Below are positions 15,009 through 23,234 of a DNA stretch of 46,433 nt, in pieces. Positions within the stretch are counted from its first letter, which is position 1, and each line of letters opens with the position of its first letter. Origin of the DNA: Thermodesulfovibrionia bacterium (GTDB lineage: Bacteria > Nitrospirota > Thermodesulfovibrionia > UBA6902); NCBI GenBank assembly GCA_030646035.1, contig JAUSMY010000030.1, positions 1 through 46,433 on the forward strand. Reading direction: 5' to 3'. Position numbers and translations under genes: made by a program. The notes under the pieces were generated by a model. It did no database searches, was not told the DNA's origin, and was given only the letters and a program-made list of their open reading frames with translations.

Positions 15009-15377
15009 ATGAAAAGAACCTTGATACTCATAATTGTTTTTAGCTTTTTAAATAACTTATCTGCTTATGCTGAGGAAGAACCGGTTGTGCTTGAAGGCAG
15101 CAAACTATATGCGCATTACTGCGCCGTATGTCACGGCGTTAAAGGGGATGGAAAAGGGTTCAATGCAAAGAATCTCGACCCGAGGCCGGCAGATCATACG
15201 GATGCAGAACTTATGAGCAGAAGGTCTGACAAAGACCTTTATGACGTGATCTATGGCGGCGGCAAAATGGCCGGCAAGTCTGTGCTAATGCCGCCGTGGG
15301 GAAATACATTCAGCAAAGCGCAGGTTGATTCGCTTGTTTTGTATTTGAGGAGGCTGTGCAAGTGTCAGGGATCGTAA
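15009..15377 (+). CDS. Periplasmic mono-haem cytochrome c
   Basis: A 122-residue class I cytochrome c with a Sec signal peptide (residues 1-21, ending SAYA). The haem motif is CAVCH near residues 38-42, and the likely methionine axial ligand is in LMPPWG. It should shuttle electrons between the molybdoenzyme and the membrane complex. An upstream in-frame ATG at 14982 lies in the terminator loop and would destroy the signal peptide, so I use 15009. No Shine-Dalgarno is visible before it. The Rieske gene follows 29 bases downstream. Confidence 0.9.
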   Translation: MKRTLILIIVFSFLNNLSAYAEEEPVVLEGSKLYAHYCAVCHGVKGDGKGFNAKNLDPRPADHTDAELMSRRSDKDLYDVIYGGGKMAGKSVLMPPWGNTFSKAQVDSLVLYLRRLCKCQGS

Positions 15378-15406
15378 ACAACAAAAACCAAAAAGGAGGA
15401 ATGGAA

Positions 15407-15946
15407 ATGAAAGTCAAAGAGAAAGAAGCATCAGAAGAAGAAGGCGTAACCCGCCGAAATCTTCTGAAGAGAGCAGGCTGCGCAGGAGCGGTTGCCCTTG
15501 TTTTAGGCGGGCTGGCAAGCAAGGCCTCTGCTTCCGGTGGTAATTATCCGCGGGTGAAGGTCGCCAATACCAAGGATCTTCAGGCAGGGAAGACGGTGAA
15601 GTTTGATTATCCGCTCGTCGGAAGAAAGAGCATCCTGATAAACCTCGGATGCAGCGTTGAAGGCGGCGCCGGAGCTGATAAGAGCATCGTTGCGTACAGT
15701 ATGTTCTGCACTCATCTCGGCTGCGGGGTTGATATGGACAAGGAGAGCGGGATGATGGTCTGCGAATGCCATCAGAGCGTTTATGACCCCAAGCTGAGCG
15801 GGAAGGTTGTCGAAGGGCCTGCGCCGAACAGCCTGCCGATGGTCTTGCTGAAGATCGACAAGAACGGGGACATCTATGCTGAAGGCGTTGCAGGACTTAT
15901 TTACGGACTCAGAAATAATCTGCTTGACGGCGAGGAGGTCAAATAA
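15407..15946 (+). CDS. Tat-exported Rieske [2Fe-2S] subunit, arsenite oxidase small-subunit (AioB) type
   Basis: A 179-residue protein. A twin-arginine signal is visible (TRRNLLKRAGCAGAVALVL, residues about 15-33). The Rieske ligands are C101 and H103 in CTHLGC, and C119 and H122 in CECHQSVYDP; C106 and C121 can form the usual disulfide. The SVYDP and GPAPNSLP blocks resemble AioB more than bc1 Rieske proteins. Two ATGs occur, at 15401 and 15407. AGGAGG is only 1 base from the first but 7 bases from the second, so 15407 is chosen. The large subunit gene begins directly after the stop. The signal may bring both subunits out as a folded complex, though the large subunit also has its own. Confidence 0.86.
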   Translation: MKVKEKEASEEEGVTRRNLLKRAGCAGAVALVLGGLASKASASGGNYPRVKVANTKDLQAGKTVKFDYPLVGRKSILINLGCSVEGGAGADKSIVAYSMFCTHLGCGVDMDKESGMMVCECHQSVYDPKLSGKVVEGPAPNSLPMVLLKIDKNGDIYAEGVAGLIYGLRNNLLDGEEVK

Positions 15947-18298
15947 ATGAGCGATGAAAAGAAGTTTTCAAGAAGGGATCTATTAAAGGTCTCAGCAGCA
16001 GGCGCTGCAGGTGCCTGTATCATGACAAACGGAGTACCGGCCTTTGCCTCAGGCCTCGGAGCAGCCAAGGCAACTGAATTCGTGGAGCTCCCGCCTGCAA
16101 ATGCCGAAACCTATGAAACCGCCTGCCGTTACTGTCATGTCATGTGCGGTTACAAGGTCTTTGTATGGCCGAAGGGCACAGGCAGAAAACCGGAGAAGGA
16201 GAAGTTCTTCCCTGTCGAAAAGATGAGGGGCGACTGGCCGAATCAGGTATTCACAATAGAGACAATGAAAGGCGGCAAAGCCGTAAACATAATGGTGGTG
16301 CCGGATAATAAAGACATAGCAAGCGGATCAAACTACTCTGTCCGCGGCGCCTTCAACGCGCAGAGTTTATACTCTGAAAAACTTCCTACAAGGATCCGCC
16401 TCAAAAAGCCGATGATACGCAAGGGAGGAAAAGGCGGCACTCTGACCGAGGTCTCATGGGATGAGGCGCTTGCCTTCTGCGCTGTGAACCTTCAGAACAT
16501 TATAAAAAAACATGGGCCTGATGCTGTCGGCGCGGTATACGGCGACTGGGGTTATCTCCAGAACACGCACGCTTTTCTGAAATGGCTCTTCACAGGCATT
16601 AAATCAAGCACACTCGCGGGCAACGGCTACCTCTTCTGGGGCGATGAGAGCGCAGGGCTTGCAGATGTTGTCGGCGGAGGCACAAGGTCTTTCACATCAG
16701 AGGATTTCACAAAGACAAAATGCATCTTCTGCGCAGGCAAGAATCTGAAGGACACGGGTTCATCATGGTACTACAACGCGCTTACAACCGGCGGCATGAA
16801 CAAGGGCGACATAAAACTGATCTTTGTTGACCCGAGAAAAACCCAGATGGCTGCTGATGCGGAGAAGAGCGGCGGATTATTTCTCCAGATCAATCCGGGA
16901 ACAGACGCGATACTCGGTGCATCACTTATGCATGTGATAGTTAAGAATGAACTGTATGACAAAGACTTTGTGCAGAAATACACAACAGGTTTTGATACGC
17001 TGAAAAATACTGTATTGAACAGCAGATTCGCGCCTGAGAACACAGAGAAGGTTACAGGCATACCGGCAGCAAAGATAATTGCAGCTGCTGAAATGTTGGC
17101 TAAATACAAAGGCGAGACGATGGTCCTCTTTGAAAAGGGGATAATGCATCAGGTGACAGGTTATGAGAACGAGGTTTCATACAGTGCGCTTGGGATCATC
17201 CTCGGCAACGCAGGCAAACCCGGGGCATGCACATCCAGGGCAGGCGGACACCCGAGGGGAACATGGGCTGACCCTCCGGCACCGAACGGGGACAGCTCTA
17301 TGAGAAGCATCTGCGACAAGATCGACAAGGGTGAAGTTAAGGCGCTCTGGTCGTACATCAGCAATATCTATGTTCAGCTCCCCAATCTGTCCAAATATAA
17401 ACCTCAGATAGATAAGATGTTCCTCATCGTAAATGAGATCTACCCGACCGACACAACAGCTGCTGCTGATGTTGTCTTCCCCGCAGCGACATGGGGCGAG
17501 TGGAACACCATTCAGGCAAGCGAAGACCGCAGGATACATATTCAGCAGGGCTTCATGGACCCTCCGGGCGATGCAAAGCCTGACTGGTGGATCGTTGCTG
17601 AGCTTGCAAAACGCATGGGCCTGAGCGGGTTTGACTGGAAGAACGAACAGGAGATATATGAGGAATGTAATGTCCAGACAAAAGGCCATTTCACCAGCGA
17701 TATCTCCGAGATCTCATGGAGCGACCTGATGAAGGCAGGCACGAACGGCATCCAGTTCCCATACAGAAACCGCAGGAGCATCTCAAGGCTCTACTCTCCT
17801 GAGACAGAAGAGGTTATGGGAAGGCGCTTCAAACATGACGACGGCAAGGCTCATCTTGACCCTGTTAAATCTCTGGCAGACCTGGATCCTTACAACCATC
17901 CTCTGAGAGACAAGATAACAGGCGATTATCCGTTATGGATGATAATGCACCGTGCGAATGAGATATGGAACACGGGATACAACTTTTACAGTAACGGCGC
18001 AAATCAGCCTCTCACTCCGAATCTCTATGAGAGGGTATCAGAACAGACCGTCAGCATCAATCCCGACGATGCAAAAGCGATGGGAATAAAGAGCGGCGAC
18101 TGGGTCACCCTGACTTCGAGAAACGGCAGCATGAAGGCCGTTGCCAAGGTAACAGATATGACCACTCCGGGAGTTGTGGATGTTATGGCTCTTTATCCAA
18201 AGACCGGGTCTACTCCGAATATGGTCACAAGTGAAAAGGCAGATCCGAAGCTGGCAGAGTGGGACAGGATGGTTCCGGTAAATATTGTGAAGGTTTAA
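15947..18298 (+). CDS. Molybdopterin oxidoreductase of the arsenite oxidase (AioA-like) family, large subunit
   Basis: A 783-residue DMSO-reductase-superfamily enzyme. A Tat-like signal is present (SRRDLLKVSAAGAAGA). Iron-sulphur ligands are C60, C63 and C67 in CRYCHVMCGY. The fourth position is Ser131 in NYSVRG, as in the [3Fe-4S] site of AioA, where Ser replaces Cys. The arsenite-pocket RxGGH of AioA (Arg419, His423) is present as R431 and H435, and Glu203 aligns with E234. His195 aligns with N226. GAGGAGG lies about 11 bases before the ATG. The Rieske partner is immediately upstream. Substrate may be arsenite or another oxyanion; related iodate reductases share this fold and a Rieske subunit. 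Confidence 0.82.
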   Translation: MSDEKKFSRRDLLKVSAAGAAGACIMTNGVPAFASGLGAAKATEFVELPPANAETYETACRYCHVMCGYKVFVWPKGTGRKPEKEKFFPVEKMRGDWPNQVFTIETMKGGKAVNIMVVPDNKDIASGSNYSVRGAFNAQSLYSEKLPTRIRLKKPMIRKGGKGGTLTEVSWDEALAFCAVNLQNIIKKHGPDAVGAVYGDWGYLQNTHAFLKWLFTGIKSSTLAGNGYLFWGDESAGLADVVGGGTRSFTSEDFTKTKCIFCAGKNLKDTGSSWYYNALTTGGMNKGDIKLIFVDPRKTQMAADAEKSGGLFLQINPGTDAILGASLMHVIVKNELYDKDFVQKYTTGFDTLKNTVLNSRFAPENTEKVTGIPAAKIIAAAEMLAKYKGETMVLFEKGIMHQVTGYENEVSYSALGIILGNAGKPGACTSRAGGHPRGTWADPPAPNGDSSMRSICDKIDKGEVKALWSYISNIYVQLPNLSKYKPQIDKMFLIVNEIYPTDTTAAADVVFPAATWGEWNTIQASEDRRIHIQQGFMDPPGDAKPDWWIVAELAKRMGLSGFDWKNEQEIYEECNVQTKGHFTSDISEISWSDLMKAGTNGIQFPYRNRRSISRLYSPETEEVMGRRFKHDDGKAHLDPVKSLADLDPYNHPLRDKITGDYPLWMIMHRANEIWNTGYNFYSNGANQPLTPNLYERVSEQTVSINPDDAKAMGIKSGDWVTLTSRNGSMKAVAKVTDMTTPGVVDVMALYPKTGSTPNMVTSEKADPKLAEWDRMVPVNIVKV

Positions 18299-18360
18299 AG
18301 GATAGAGTTTAGAGGTTGGAATGGTAAAGGGCGGGTCTATGACTCGCCCTTTACTCTTTT

Positions 18361-18488
18361 GTCATTCCGGCTTGTCCGGAATCTTCCCCTCTAAAAAGAG
18401 GGGTTAGGGGTGTGTTTTATCTCAACATCCCCCTGTATCCCCCTTTGTTAAGGGGGAATAAAAATGATTCCGGACAAGCCGGAATGAC
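18361..18488. repeat. Composite nested palindromic repeat (REP/BIME-like)
   Basis: A 23-base arm at 18361-18383 is repeated exactly as its reverse complement at 18466-18488. Each arm is itself a hairpin (ATTCCGG...CCGGAAT). Between them lie two more hairpins, CCCCTC with GAGGGG, and CCCCCTT with AGGGGG. The 128-base unit fills most of the gap between the molybdoenzyme and the second Rieske gene (18299-18508). It could stop or weaken transcription between the two halves of the cluster. Confidence 0.85.
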
Positions 18489-18508
18489 AGACTTAAAACG
18501 GATCAGCA

Positions 18509-19024
18509 ATGACTACAGAAATTAATAACAACGACATCACCCGCCGCTCATTTATCAAAACAATAGGCATCGGTTCGTTCTTTATCACCCTTGGGATTTC
18601 AGCTACAGCAGCTGTGAGGTTCTTCTTTCCGAGGGTGCTCTTCGAAGCGCCGTCAGTCTTTAAGATCGGCAAGCCTGATGAGTTTCTTTCTGAAGATAGA
18701 ACCACCGGAGTTCAGGTATATGAGATGTGGAAGAAAGAGCATGCGGTCTGGATAGTGAGAGAGAAGAACCGATTATACGCCATACAGGCAAAGTGCACGC
18801 ACCTCGGTTGCACACCTAACTGGTTCAGCGATGACAAGGTGTTTAAATGCCCGTGCCACGGCAGCCAGTATAACGCTGACGGGGTGAACTTCGCAGGGCC
18901 TGCGCCAAGGCCGCTTGACCGTTTGAGGATATCTATTGATGATGAAAAGATCATATCCATTGATAAGAGCAGGACTTATACATTTAAGGATTTCGATAAG
19001 CCCGGGGTATACATTGAGGTATGA
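18509..19024 (+). CDS. Rieske iron-sulphur protein of a cytochrome bc-type complex
   Basis: A 171-residue protein with an N-terminal twin-arginine anchor (TRRSFIKTIGIGSFFITLG) that should remain as a membrane helix. The Rieske ligands are in CTHLGC and CPCHGSQY, the classical quinol-oxidoreductase form. The AGPAPRPLDRL block is typical of bc/b6f Rieske proteins. It differs from the AioB-like Rieske protein upstream, so the locus encodes two distinct Rieske proteins. Cytochrome b lies downstream after one inserted permease gene. It should oxidise quinol and pass electrons to the octahaem cytochrome or the soluble cytochrome c. Confidence 0.92.
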   Translation: MTTEINNNDITRRSFIKTIGIGSFFITLGISATAAVRFFFPRVLFEAPSVFKIGKPDEFLSEDRTTGVQVYEMWKKEHAVWIVREKNRLYAIQAKCTHLGCTPNWFSDDKVFKCPCHGSQYNADGVNFAGPAPRPLDRLRISIDDEKIISIDKSRTYTFKDFDKPGVYIEV

Positions 19025-19043
19025 TCTCAGTGATAATTAACTT

Positions 19044-19805
19044 ATGGACGAACTAATAATATCAACATATTTTCTTGCTTTCCTTTTTTTTATAGTGGCA
19101 TTAGCCTATTCATCAGTCGGCCTGGGCGGAGGGTCGTCATACACCGCTTTAATGGCTATCTTCGGGGTGAGCTTTCTGGCCATTCCTGCGATATCCCTGA
19201 TCCTGAACATCATTGTTACTTCAGCCGGAAGCTTCAACTTCATCCGGAATAAACACGCCCGTCTCCGCCTTATACTGCCCTTCTTTATCTCATCCGTTCC
19301 AATGTCTTACATCGGCGGATCACTGAGGCTGCCAAAAGAGATATTCTCCTGGATACTCGTTATCACTCTTATCCTTGTTGTATTGCGCATATATTTCTTC
19401 AAGGAGGCAACCGTAAAATTAAATTTAAGCAATAAACAGAAACTCATCATTTCATTGATCGCCGGAGCGCTCCTCGGGCTTATTGCCGGAATTGTCGGGA
19501 TCGGCGGCGGGATATATCTTGTTCCATTGATCATCGTCTTAGGGCTGGGCTCTGAAAAAGAGGCTGCCGCCAGCGGCGCGATCTTCATCTGGGTTAATTC
19601 TCTCTCCGGGTTAGCGGCGCGGCTGCAGGAGCATCCAATCGATATCGCACAGCTTGTCCCTCTGATAATCGCGGTATTGATCGGGGGAAGCCTCGGATCA
19701 TACATGGGTTCCTTTAAATTAACGCCTGCAACTATGCAGAAAGTATTAGGCGGCATCATTATTGTCGCGATCTTCTTTTTGACAAAGAAGATATTGTTTG
19801 CCTGA
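19044..19805 (+). CDS. TauE/SafE-family membrane permease (anion exporter type)
   Basis: A 253-residue membrane protein with about eight hydrophobic segments. It shows the duplicated family pattern: [19 protein letters not shown] near the N terminus and [19 protein letters not shown] in the second half. Members export sulfite, sulfoacetate or related anions, but the substrate is not predictable here. It is inserted between the Rieske and cytochrome b genes of the same complex and overlaps the cytochrome b reading frame by up to 8 bases. This suggests shared expression and perhaps movement of the anion handled by the locus. Confidence 0.85.
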   Translation: MDELIISTYFLAFLFFIVALAYSSVGLGGGSSYTALMAIFGVSFLAIPAISLILNIIVTSAGSFNFIRNKHARLRLILPFFISSVPMSYIGGSLRLPKEIFSWILVITLILVVLRIYFFKEATVKLNLSNKQKLIISLIAGALLGLIAGIVGIGGGIYLVPLIIVLGLGSEKEAAASGAIFIWVNSLSGLAARLQEHPIDIAQLVPLIIAVLIGGSLGSYMGSFKLTPATMQKVLGGIIIVAIFFLTKKILFA

Positions 19806-20580
19806 CCGGATAAAGAGATTGAAGACTAAAATAAGTTTCTGGAACAGAATGAAAGATTCGCGCATCTGGAGATCCGTCTTCCGGCATGATTACGAAGACA
19901 CCAAGAAGAACAAGGTCCTTCAGATAAGGTCAAACGTATTTCTGCATCTGCATCCTGTAAAGATGCCGGAGCACGCATTCAGGATTCGTTTTACATGGTG
20001 CCTCGGAGGCATGACATTCTTTCTCTTTCTGGTTGAAGTGATAAGCGGATTACTGCTGATGTTCTATTACCGTCCCGTAACTGAATACGCGTATACTGAC
20101 ATGAGATATCTCAGGTTCGACGTGCCGTTCGGTATTATCCTCAGGAACATCCACCGCTGGGCTGCGCATCTTATGGTAGTAACCGTCATCCTGCATATGC
20201 TGAGAGTATTTCTTACCGGCTCATATAAACCGCCCCGTGAGTTCAACTGGGTGGTTGGAGTTATACTGCTCGTTGTCACCTTACTGCTCAGCTTTACCGG
20301 ATATCTTCTGCCGTGGGATCAGCTCTCATACTGGGCTATCACTGTAGGGACGAACATGATCAGCGCCGCGCCTCTGCTTGGGCACGAAGGCCCTTTTTCA
20401 CTCGTGAATAAATATAACGACATCCGCTTTATGATACTCGGAGGGACAGAGATAGGGACAAACGCGCTCCTGAGATTTTATGTAATGCACATCGTACTGC
20501 TGCCTGTCATCGGCATTATCTTTATGGCAGTTCATTTCTGGAGAATAAGAAAGGACGGAGGTATATCAAGGCCGCTATGA
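19798..20580 (+). CDS. Cytochrome b (N-terminal, b6-type) subunit
   Basis: A 260-residue subunit with four membrane helices and bis-histidine haem ligands in [20 protein letters not shown] and in [13 protein letters not shown] / [12 protein letters not shown]. The [13 protein letters not shown] block lies at the quinol oxidation site. The [18 protein letters not shown] start of the membrane part is common in split cytochrome b proteins. Start is uncertain: TTG at 19798 overlaps the TauE stop, and ATG at 19849 is the main alternative, with a weak GGAAC before it. The stop overlaps the next ATG by 4 bases. Confidence 0.93.
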   Translation: MPDRIKRLKTKISFWNRMKDSRIWRSVFRHDYEDTKKNKVLQIRSNVFLHLHPVKMPEHAFRIRFTWCLGGMTFFLFLVEVISGLLLMFYYRPVTEYAYTDMRYLRFDVPFGIILRNIHRWAAHLMVVTVILHMLRVFLTGSYKPPREFNWVVGVILLVVTLLLSFTGYLLPWDQLSYWAITVGTNMISAAPLLGHEGPFSLVNKYNDIRFMILGGTEIGTNALLRFYVMHIVLLPVIGIIFMAVHFWRIRKDGGISRPL

Positions 20581-21272
20581 ACAAGAGAGAGACACATTCA
20601 AAATATGTCTGGCCTGATCTGGTTGTTATGGAGTTCTTAACAGCCGTTGCATTGACGGTTATCCTGATGGTATGGGCGCTGCTTATAAACGCCCCTCTGC
20701 TTGAAATAGCATCTCCCGGCATATCTGAGAATCCCTCAAAAGCCCCGTGGTATTTTGTAGGGCTGCAGGAGCTGCTCGTTTACTTTGATCCATGGATAGC
20801 AGGTGTCATGATCCCGATGATAATCGTCTTATGCCTGATGATGATCCCGTATCTCGACAACAATCCTGAAGGAAGCGGCAGGTATTCATTCACCGTCAGA
20901 AAGTTTGCCGTTGTGAATTTCATCTTTGGTTTTTCCATGTGGTGGCTTTTGATATTAGCGGGTTACTTCTTCAGAGGCCCGAACTGGCAGTTATACTGGC
21001 CGTGGGAGTCATGGGAGACGGTTAAGGTGACAGAAGAGAGTTTGTGGAGCCTCAGCCCTGAAGCCGGCTTTGCAAGCCTGGTTATTTATTTCGGATTGGG
21101 TATGTTCCTTCCGTATTTACTTAATAAAAATCTCTACAGAAAATTCGGTTCCATCAGGTACTTGATAGTGATGCTCTCACTTCTCTTAATGTACGCTGTG
21201 CCGATAAAGATTCTTCTGCGTCTTCTCTTCAATATAAAGTATCTCCTTGTTACGCCGTGGTTCAATCTATGA
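20577..21272 (+). CDS. Cytochrome b C-terminal (subunit IV-type) protein
   Basis: A 231-residue membrane protein equal to b6f subunit IV, with extra C-terminal helices. The quinol-site motif PEWY is represented by [13 protein letters not shown], a common variant in split complexes. Helices lie at about 20-40, 75-95, 110-130, 160-180 and 195-215. It overlaps cytochrome b by 4 bases and the octahaem cytochrome by 4 bases (ATGA), so the three are translated together. Confidence 0.92.
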   Translation: MNKRETHSKYVWPDLVVMEFLTAVALTVILMVWALLINAPLLEIASPGISENPSKAPWYFVGLQELLVYFDPWIAGVMIPMIIVLCLMMIPYLDNNPEGSGRYSFTVRKFAVVNFIFGFSMWWLLILAGYFFRGPNWQLYWPWESWETVKVTEESLWSLSPEAGFASLVIYFGLGMFLPYLLNKNLYRKFGSIRYLIVMLSLLLMYAVPIKILLRLLFNIKYLLVTPWFNL

Positions 21273-23230
21273 ATCTGAAGAAGAGCCACATCGTCCTTGC
21301 CGCAGTATTTTGTTCAGCTCTTCTCGGAGTTACTCTCTGGGCGGTTTACGCAGAATACAACCGGCCGTGGAAACAATATCAGCGCGGATCAGAAGATGCA
21401 AAGATAAATCAGATATGGCTGCGAGACCTTGATATAACAGACCGCTGCACCACATGTCATCAGGGCGCGGATGATATTAAATTCATCAATGAAGAACAGC
21501 CGTTCAAGACCCATTCAGGCGATTACCTGAAGCAGCACCCTGTTGAAAGGTTCGGCTGCGTCATCTGCCATGAAGGACAGGGTGAAGCGTTGACAATTGA
21601 CGCCGCTCATGGGCAAGAGAAGAATTGGCCAAGGCCGATACTGAGAGGAGCTCTGTCCCATTCGTCCTGCAGGAAATGCCACCCAATCGATAATGAGCTC
21701 CCGCTTGATCTCGCTATGCCAGGGGCTGAGAAGCTTATTCAGGGCAGAATGCTCTTCATAGAGAAGAACTGCACCGGATGCCATAAACTTTCAGGATATG
21801 AACGGCTGGAGCGTATCGCCCCTGCCCTGACATTCATAGGCAGCAAGGTCAGCGGAGAGTGGCTGCAAGCATGGTTGAAGAACCCCTTGGAGTATCTGCC
21901 TGATACAAAGATGCCGCGTTTCAGGCTGAGCGATGAAGAGATCGGTTATGTCGCGTCTTATTTAATATCTGAAAGTAACTCCCCCCTTCCCCCTCTTATC
22001 TTATCATCCTCCCTAATCCAAAATGGCGAAATCCTCGTCAACTCTCTCGGCTGCCTCGGCTGCCATAAGATCAATGAAAAAGGAACAGCCTTCGGCCCTG
22101 ACCTTTCTGATATCGGAGATAAAGTTAAACCTGATTGGCTATTGCAGTTTTTAAAGAACCCGAAGTCTTATGATCCGGGAACGATAATACCGGACTTCAA
22201 GATACCAGAAGGAGATATCCCGGCAATTGCTGCATATCTCATGAGTTTGAAAAAAACATATATTAACCCCTCTGTATCTCCCCTTGTTAATGGGAGAATT
22301 TCAATGGAGAAAGGCAAAAAGCTGGTCAAAGAACTCGGATGCATAGGATGCCATGAGATAGAGAAACTTGCTTTTCAGAATAACTCACCTGAACTTGACG
22401 GCATCGGAGAGAAGCGGGTGGCTGAACTTGTCTTCAGCAATATAAACGGTGTTGAGAAAAACCTCATCAACTGGCTGAAGATCAAGGTTAAAGAACCGGG
22501 AAGATTTGCCACTGACAGGATTGTCACAAAGATGCCCGACCTTAACTTGAATGATGAAGAAACAGATGCGCTTGTCACATTTCTTCTGAGCATAAAGGAT
22601 AACAACATCCCTCAAAAATATAAGCGCGCGCTGGCCGACAATGAGGCTGCCGAGTTTAAGGGTAAAAAGCTTTTTGAAAAGTACAACTGTACCGGGTGCC
22701 ACAAGATAAATAATGTCGGCGGAGTTATCGGCCCTGACCTCACACAAGAGGCAAAAAAGGCGAGGCCTGAATGGCTGTCAGGCTTTTTAAAAGCTCCGGT
22801 AAAGATAAGGCCTGAAGGCATTCTCATGGCGCGCATGCCTGATTTTAAATTATCAGAAAAAGAGAGCAACGCCATTATCGAATATCTGTCATCTATTGCA
22901 AAGGTATCATATCCATACAATTCGGAACCCAAGCGGGAAGTACGCGCTGAAGAGATCAATGACGGAGAGAAACTTTATCATGAGATCTTCGGATGCGCCG
23001 CCTGCCACACTATCAATGGAAAAGGCGGCAAGGTCGGCCCTGACCATACCGACATCGCAAGCGCTATGAAAAGAGAATGGGTTGAGCAATGGCTTAAAGA
23101 CCCGCAGAAGATAAAACCGGATGTGAGGATGCCGAAGTTCAAGTTCGAGGATTGGGAATTTGAGGCGTTGACAACTTATCTCATGACACGCGGGCAGTAC
23201 AGGTTTGTTCAAATTAAGGAGGAGGATTAA
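21269..23230 (+). CDS. Membrane-anchored octahaem c-type cytochrome
   Basis: A 653-residue protein with eight CxxCH motifs: CTTCH, CVICH, CRKCH, CTGCH, CLGCH, CIGCH, CTGCH and CAACH. The N terminus has one membrane helix (HIVLAAVFCSALLGVTLWAV) followed by RPWKQYQ. A three-haem N-terminal region precedes five tandem class I cytochrome modules. The Met ligand motif xMPxF is kept in four modules (TKMPRF, TKMPDL, ARMPDF, VRMPKF), but the second has TIIPDF, with Ile in place of Met. The ATG at 21269 overlaps the upstream stop and is preferred over a GTG at 21257. Two linkers are encoded by repeat-like DNA. It is the electron outlet of the bc-type complex. Confidence 0.93.
   Translation: MNLKKSHIVLAAVFCSALLGVTLWAVYAEYNRPWKQYQRGSEDAKINQIWLRDLDITDRCTTCHQGADDIKFINEEQPFKTHSGDYLKQHPVERFGCVICHEGQGEALTIDAAHGQEKNWPRPILRGALSHSSCRKCHPIDNELPLDLAMPGAEKLIQGRMLFIEKNCTGCHKLSGYERLERIAPALTFIGSKVSGEWLQAWLKNPLEYLPDTKMPRFRLSDEEIGYVASYLISESNSPLPPLILSSSLIQNGEILVNSLGCLGCHKINEKGTAFGPDLSDIGDKVKPDWLLQFLKNPKSYDPGTIIPDFKIPEGDIPAIAAYLMSLKKTYINPSVSPLVNGRISMEKGKKLVKELGCIGCHEIEKLAFQNNSPELDGIGEKRVAELVFSNINGVEKNLINWLKIKVKEPGRFATDRIVTKMPDLNLNDEETDALVTFLLSIKDNNIPQKYKRALADNEAAEFKGKKLFEKYNCTGCHKINNVGGVIGPDLTQEAKKARPEWLSGFLKAPVKIRPEGILMARMPDFKLSEKESNAIIEYLSSIAKVSYPYNSEPKREVRAEEINDGEKLYHEIFGCAACHTINGKGGKVGPDHTDIASAMKREWVEQWLKDPQKIKPDVRMPKFKFEDWEFEALTTYLMTRGQYRFVQIKEED
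21979..22025 (+). repeat. C-tract repeat remnant inside a coding region (linker 1)
   Basis: The DNA here is C-rich (ACTCCCCCCTTCCCCCTC, then more C runs) and reads as a low-complexity linker, NSPLPPLILSSSLIQNG, between cytochrome modules. It resembles the intergenic C/G-tract repeats of this genome but has lost the matching G arm. Confidence 0.4.
22262..22305 (+). repeat. In-frame copy of the intergenic palindromic repeat (linker 2)
   Basis: This stretch aligns with the hairpin at about 18424-18465. Both run AAC, CCCCTCTGTATC (or CCCCCTGTATCC), CCCCTT, GTTAA, GGGAGAAT (or GGGGGAAT), then ATG. It is read in frame as the linker YINPSVSPLVNGRISMEKG between modules two and three of the octahaem cytochrome. 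Confidence 0.55.
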
Positions 23231-23234
23231 CCCC

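Noticed and set aside
19044-19805. TauE/SafE gene as evidence for sulfite oxidation by the neighbouring molybdoenzyme
   Set aside because: The large subunit has DMSO-reductase-family AioA-type motifs and a Rieske partner, not the sulfite oxidase fold; the permease family transports several anions.
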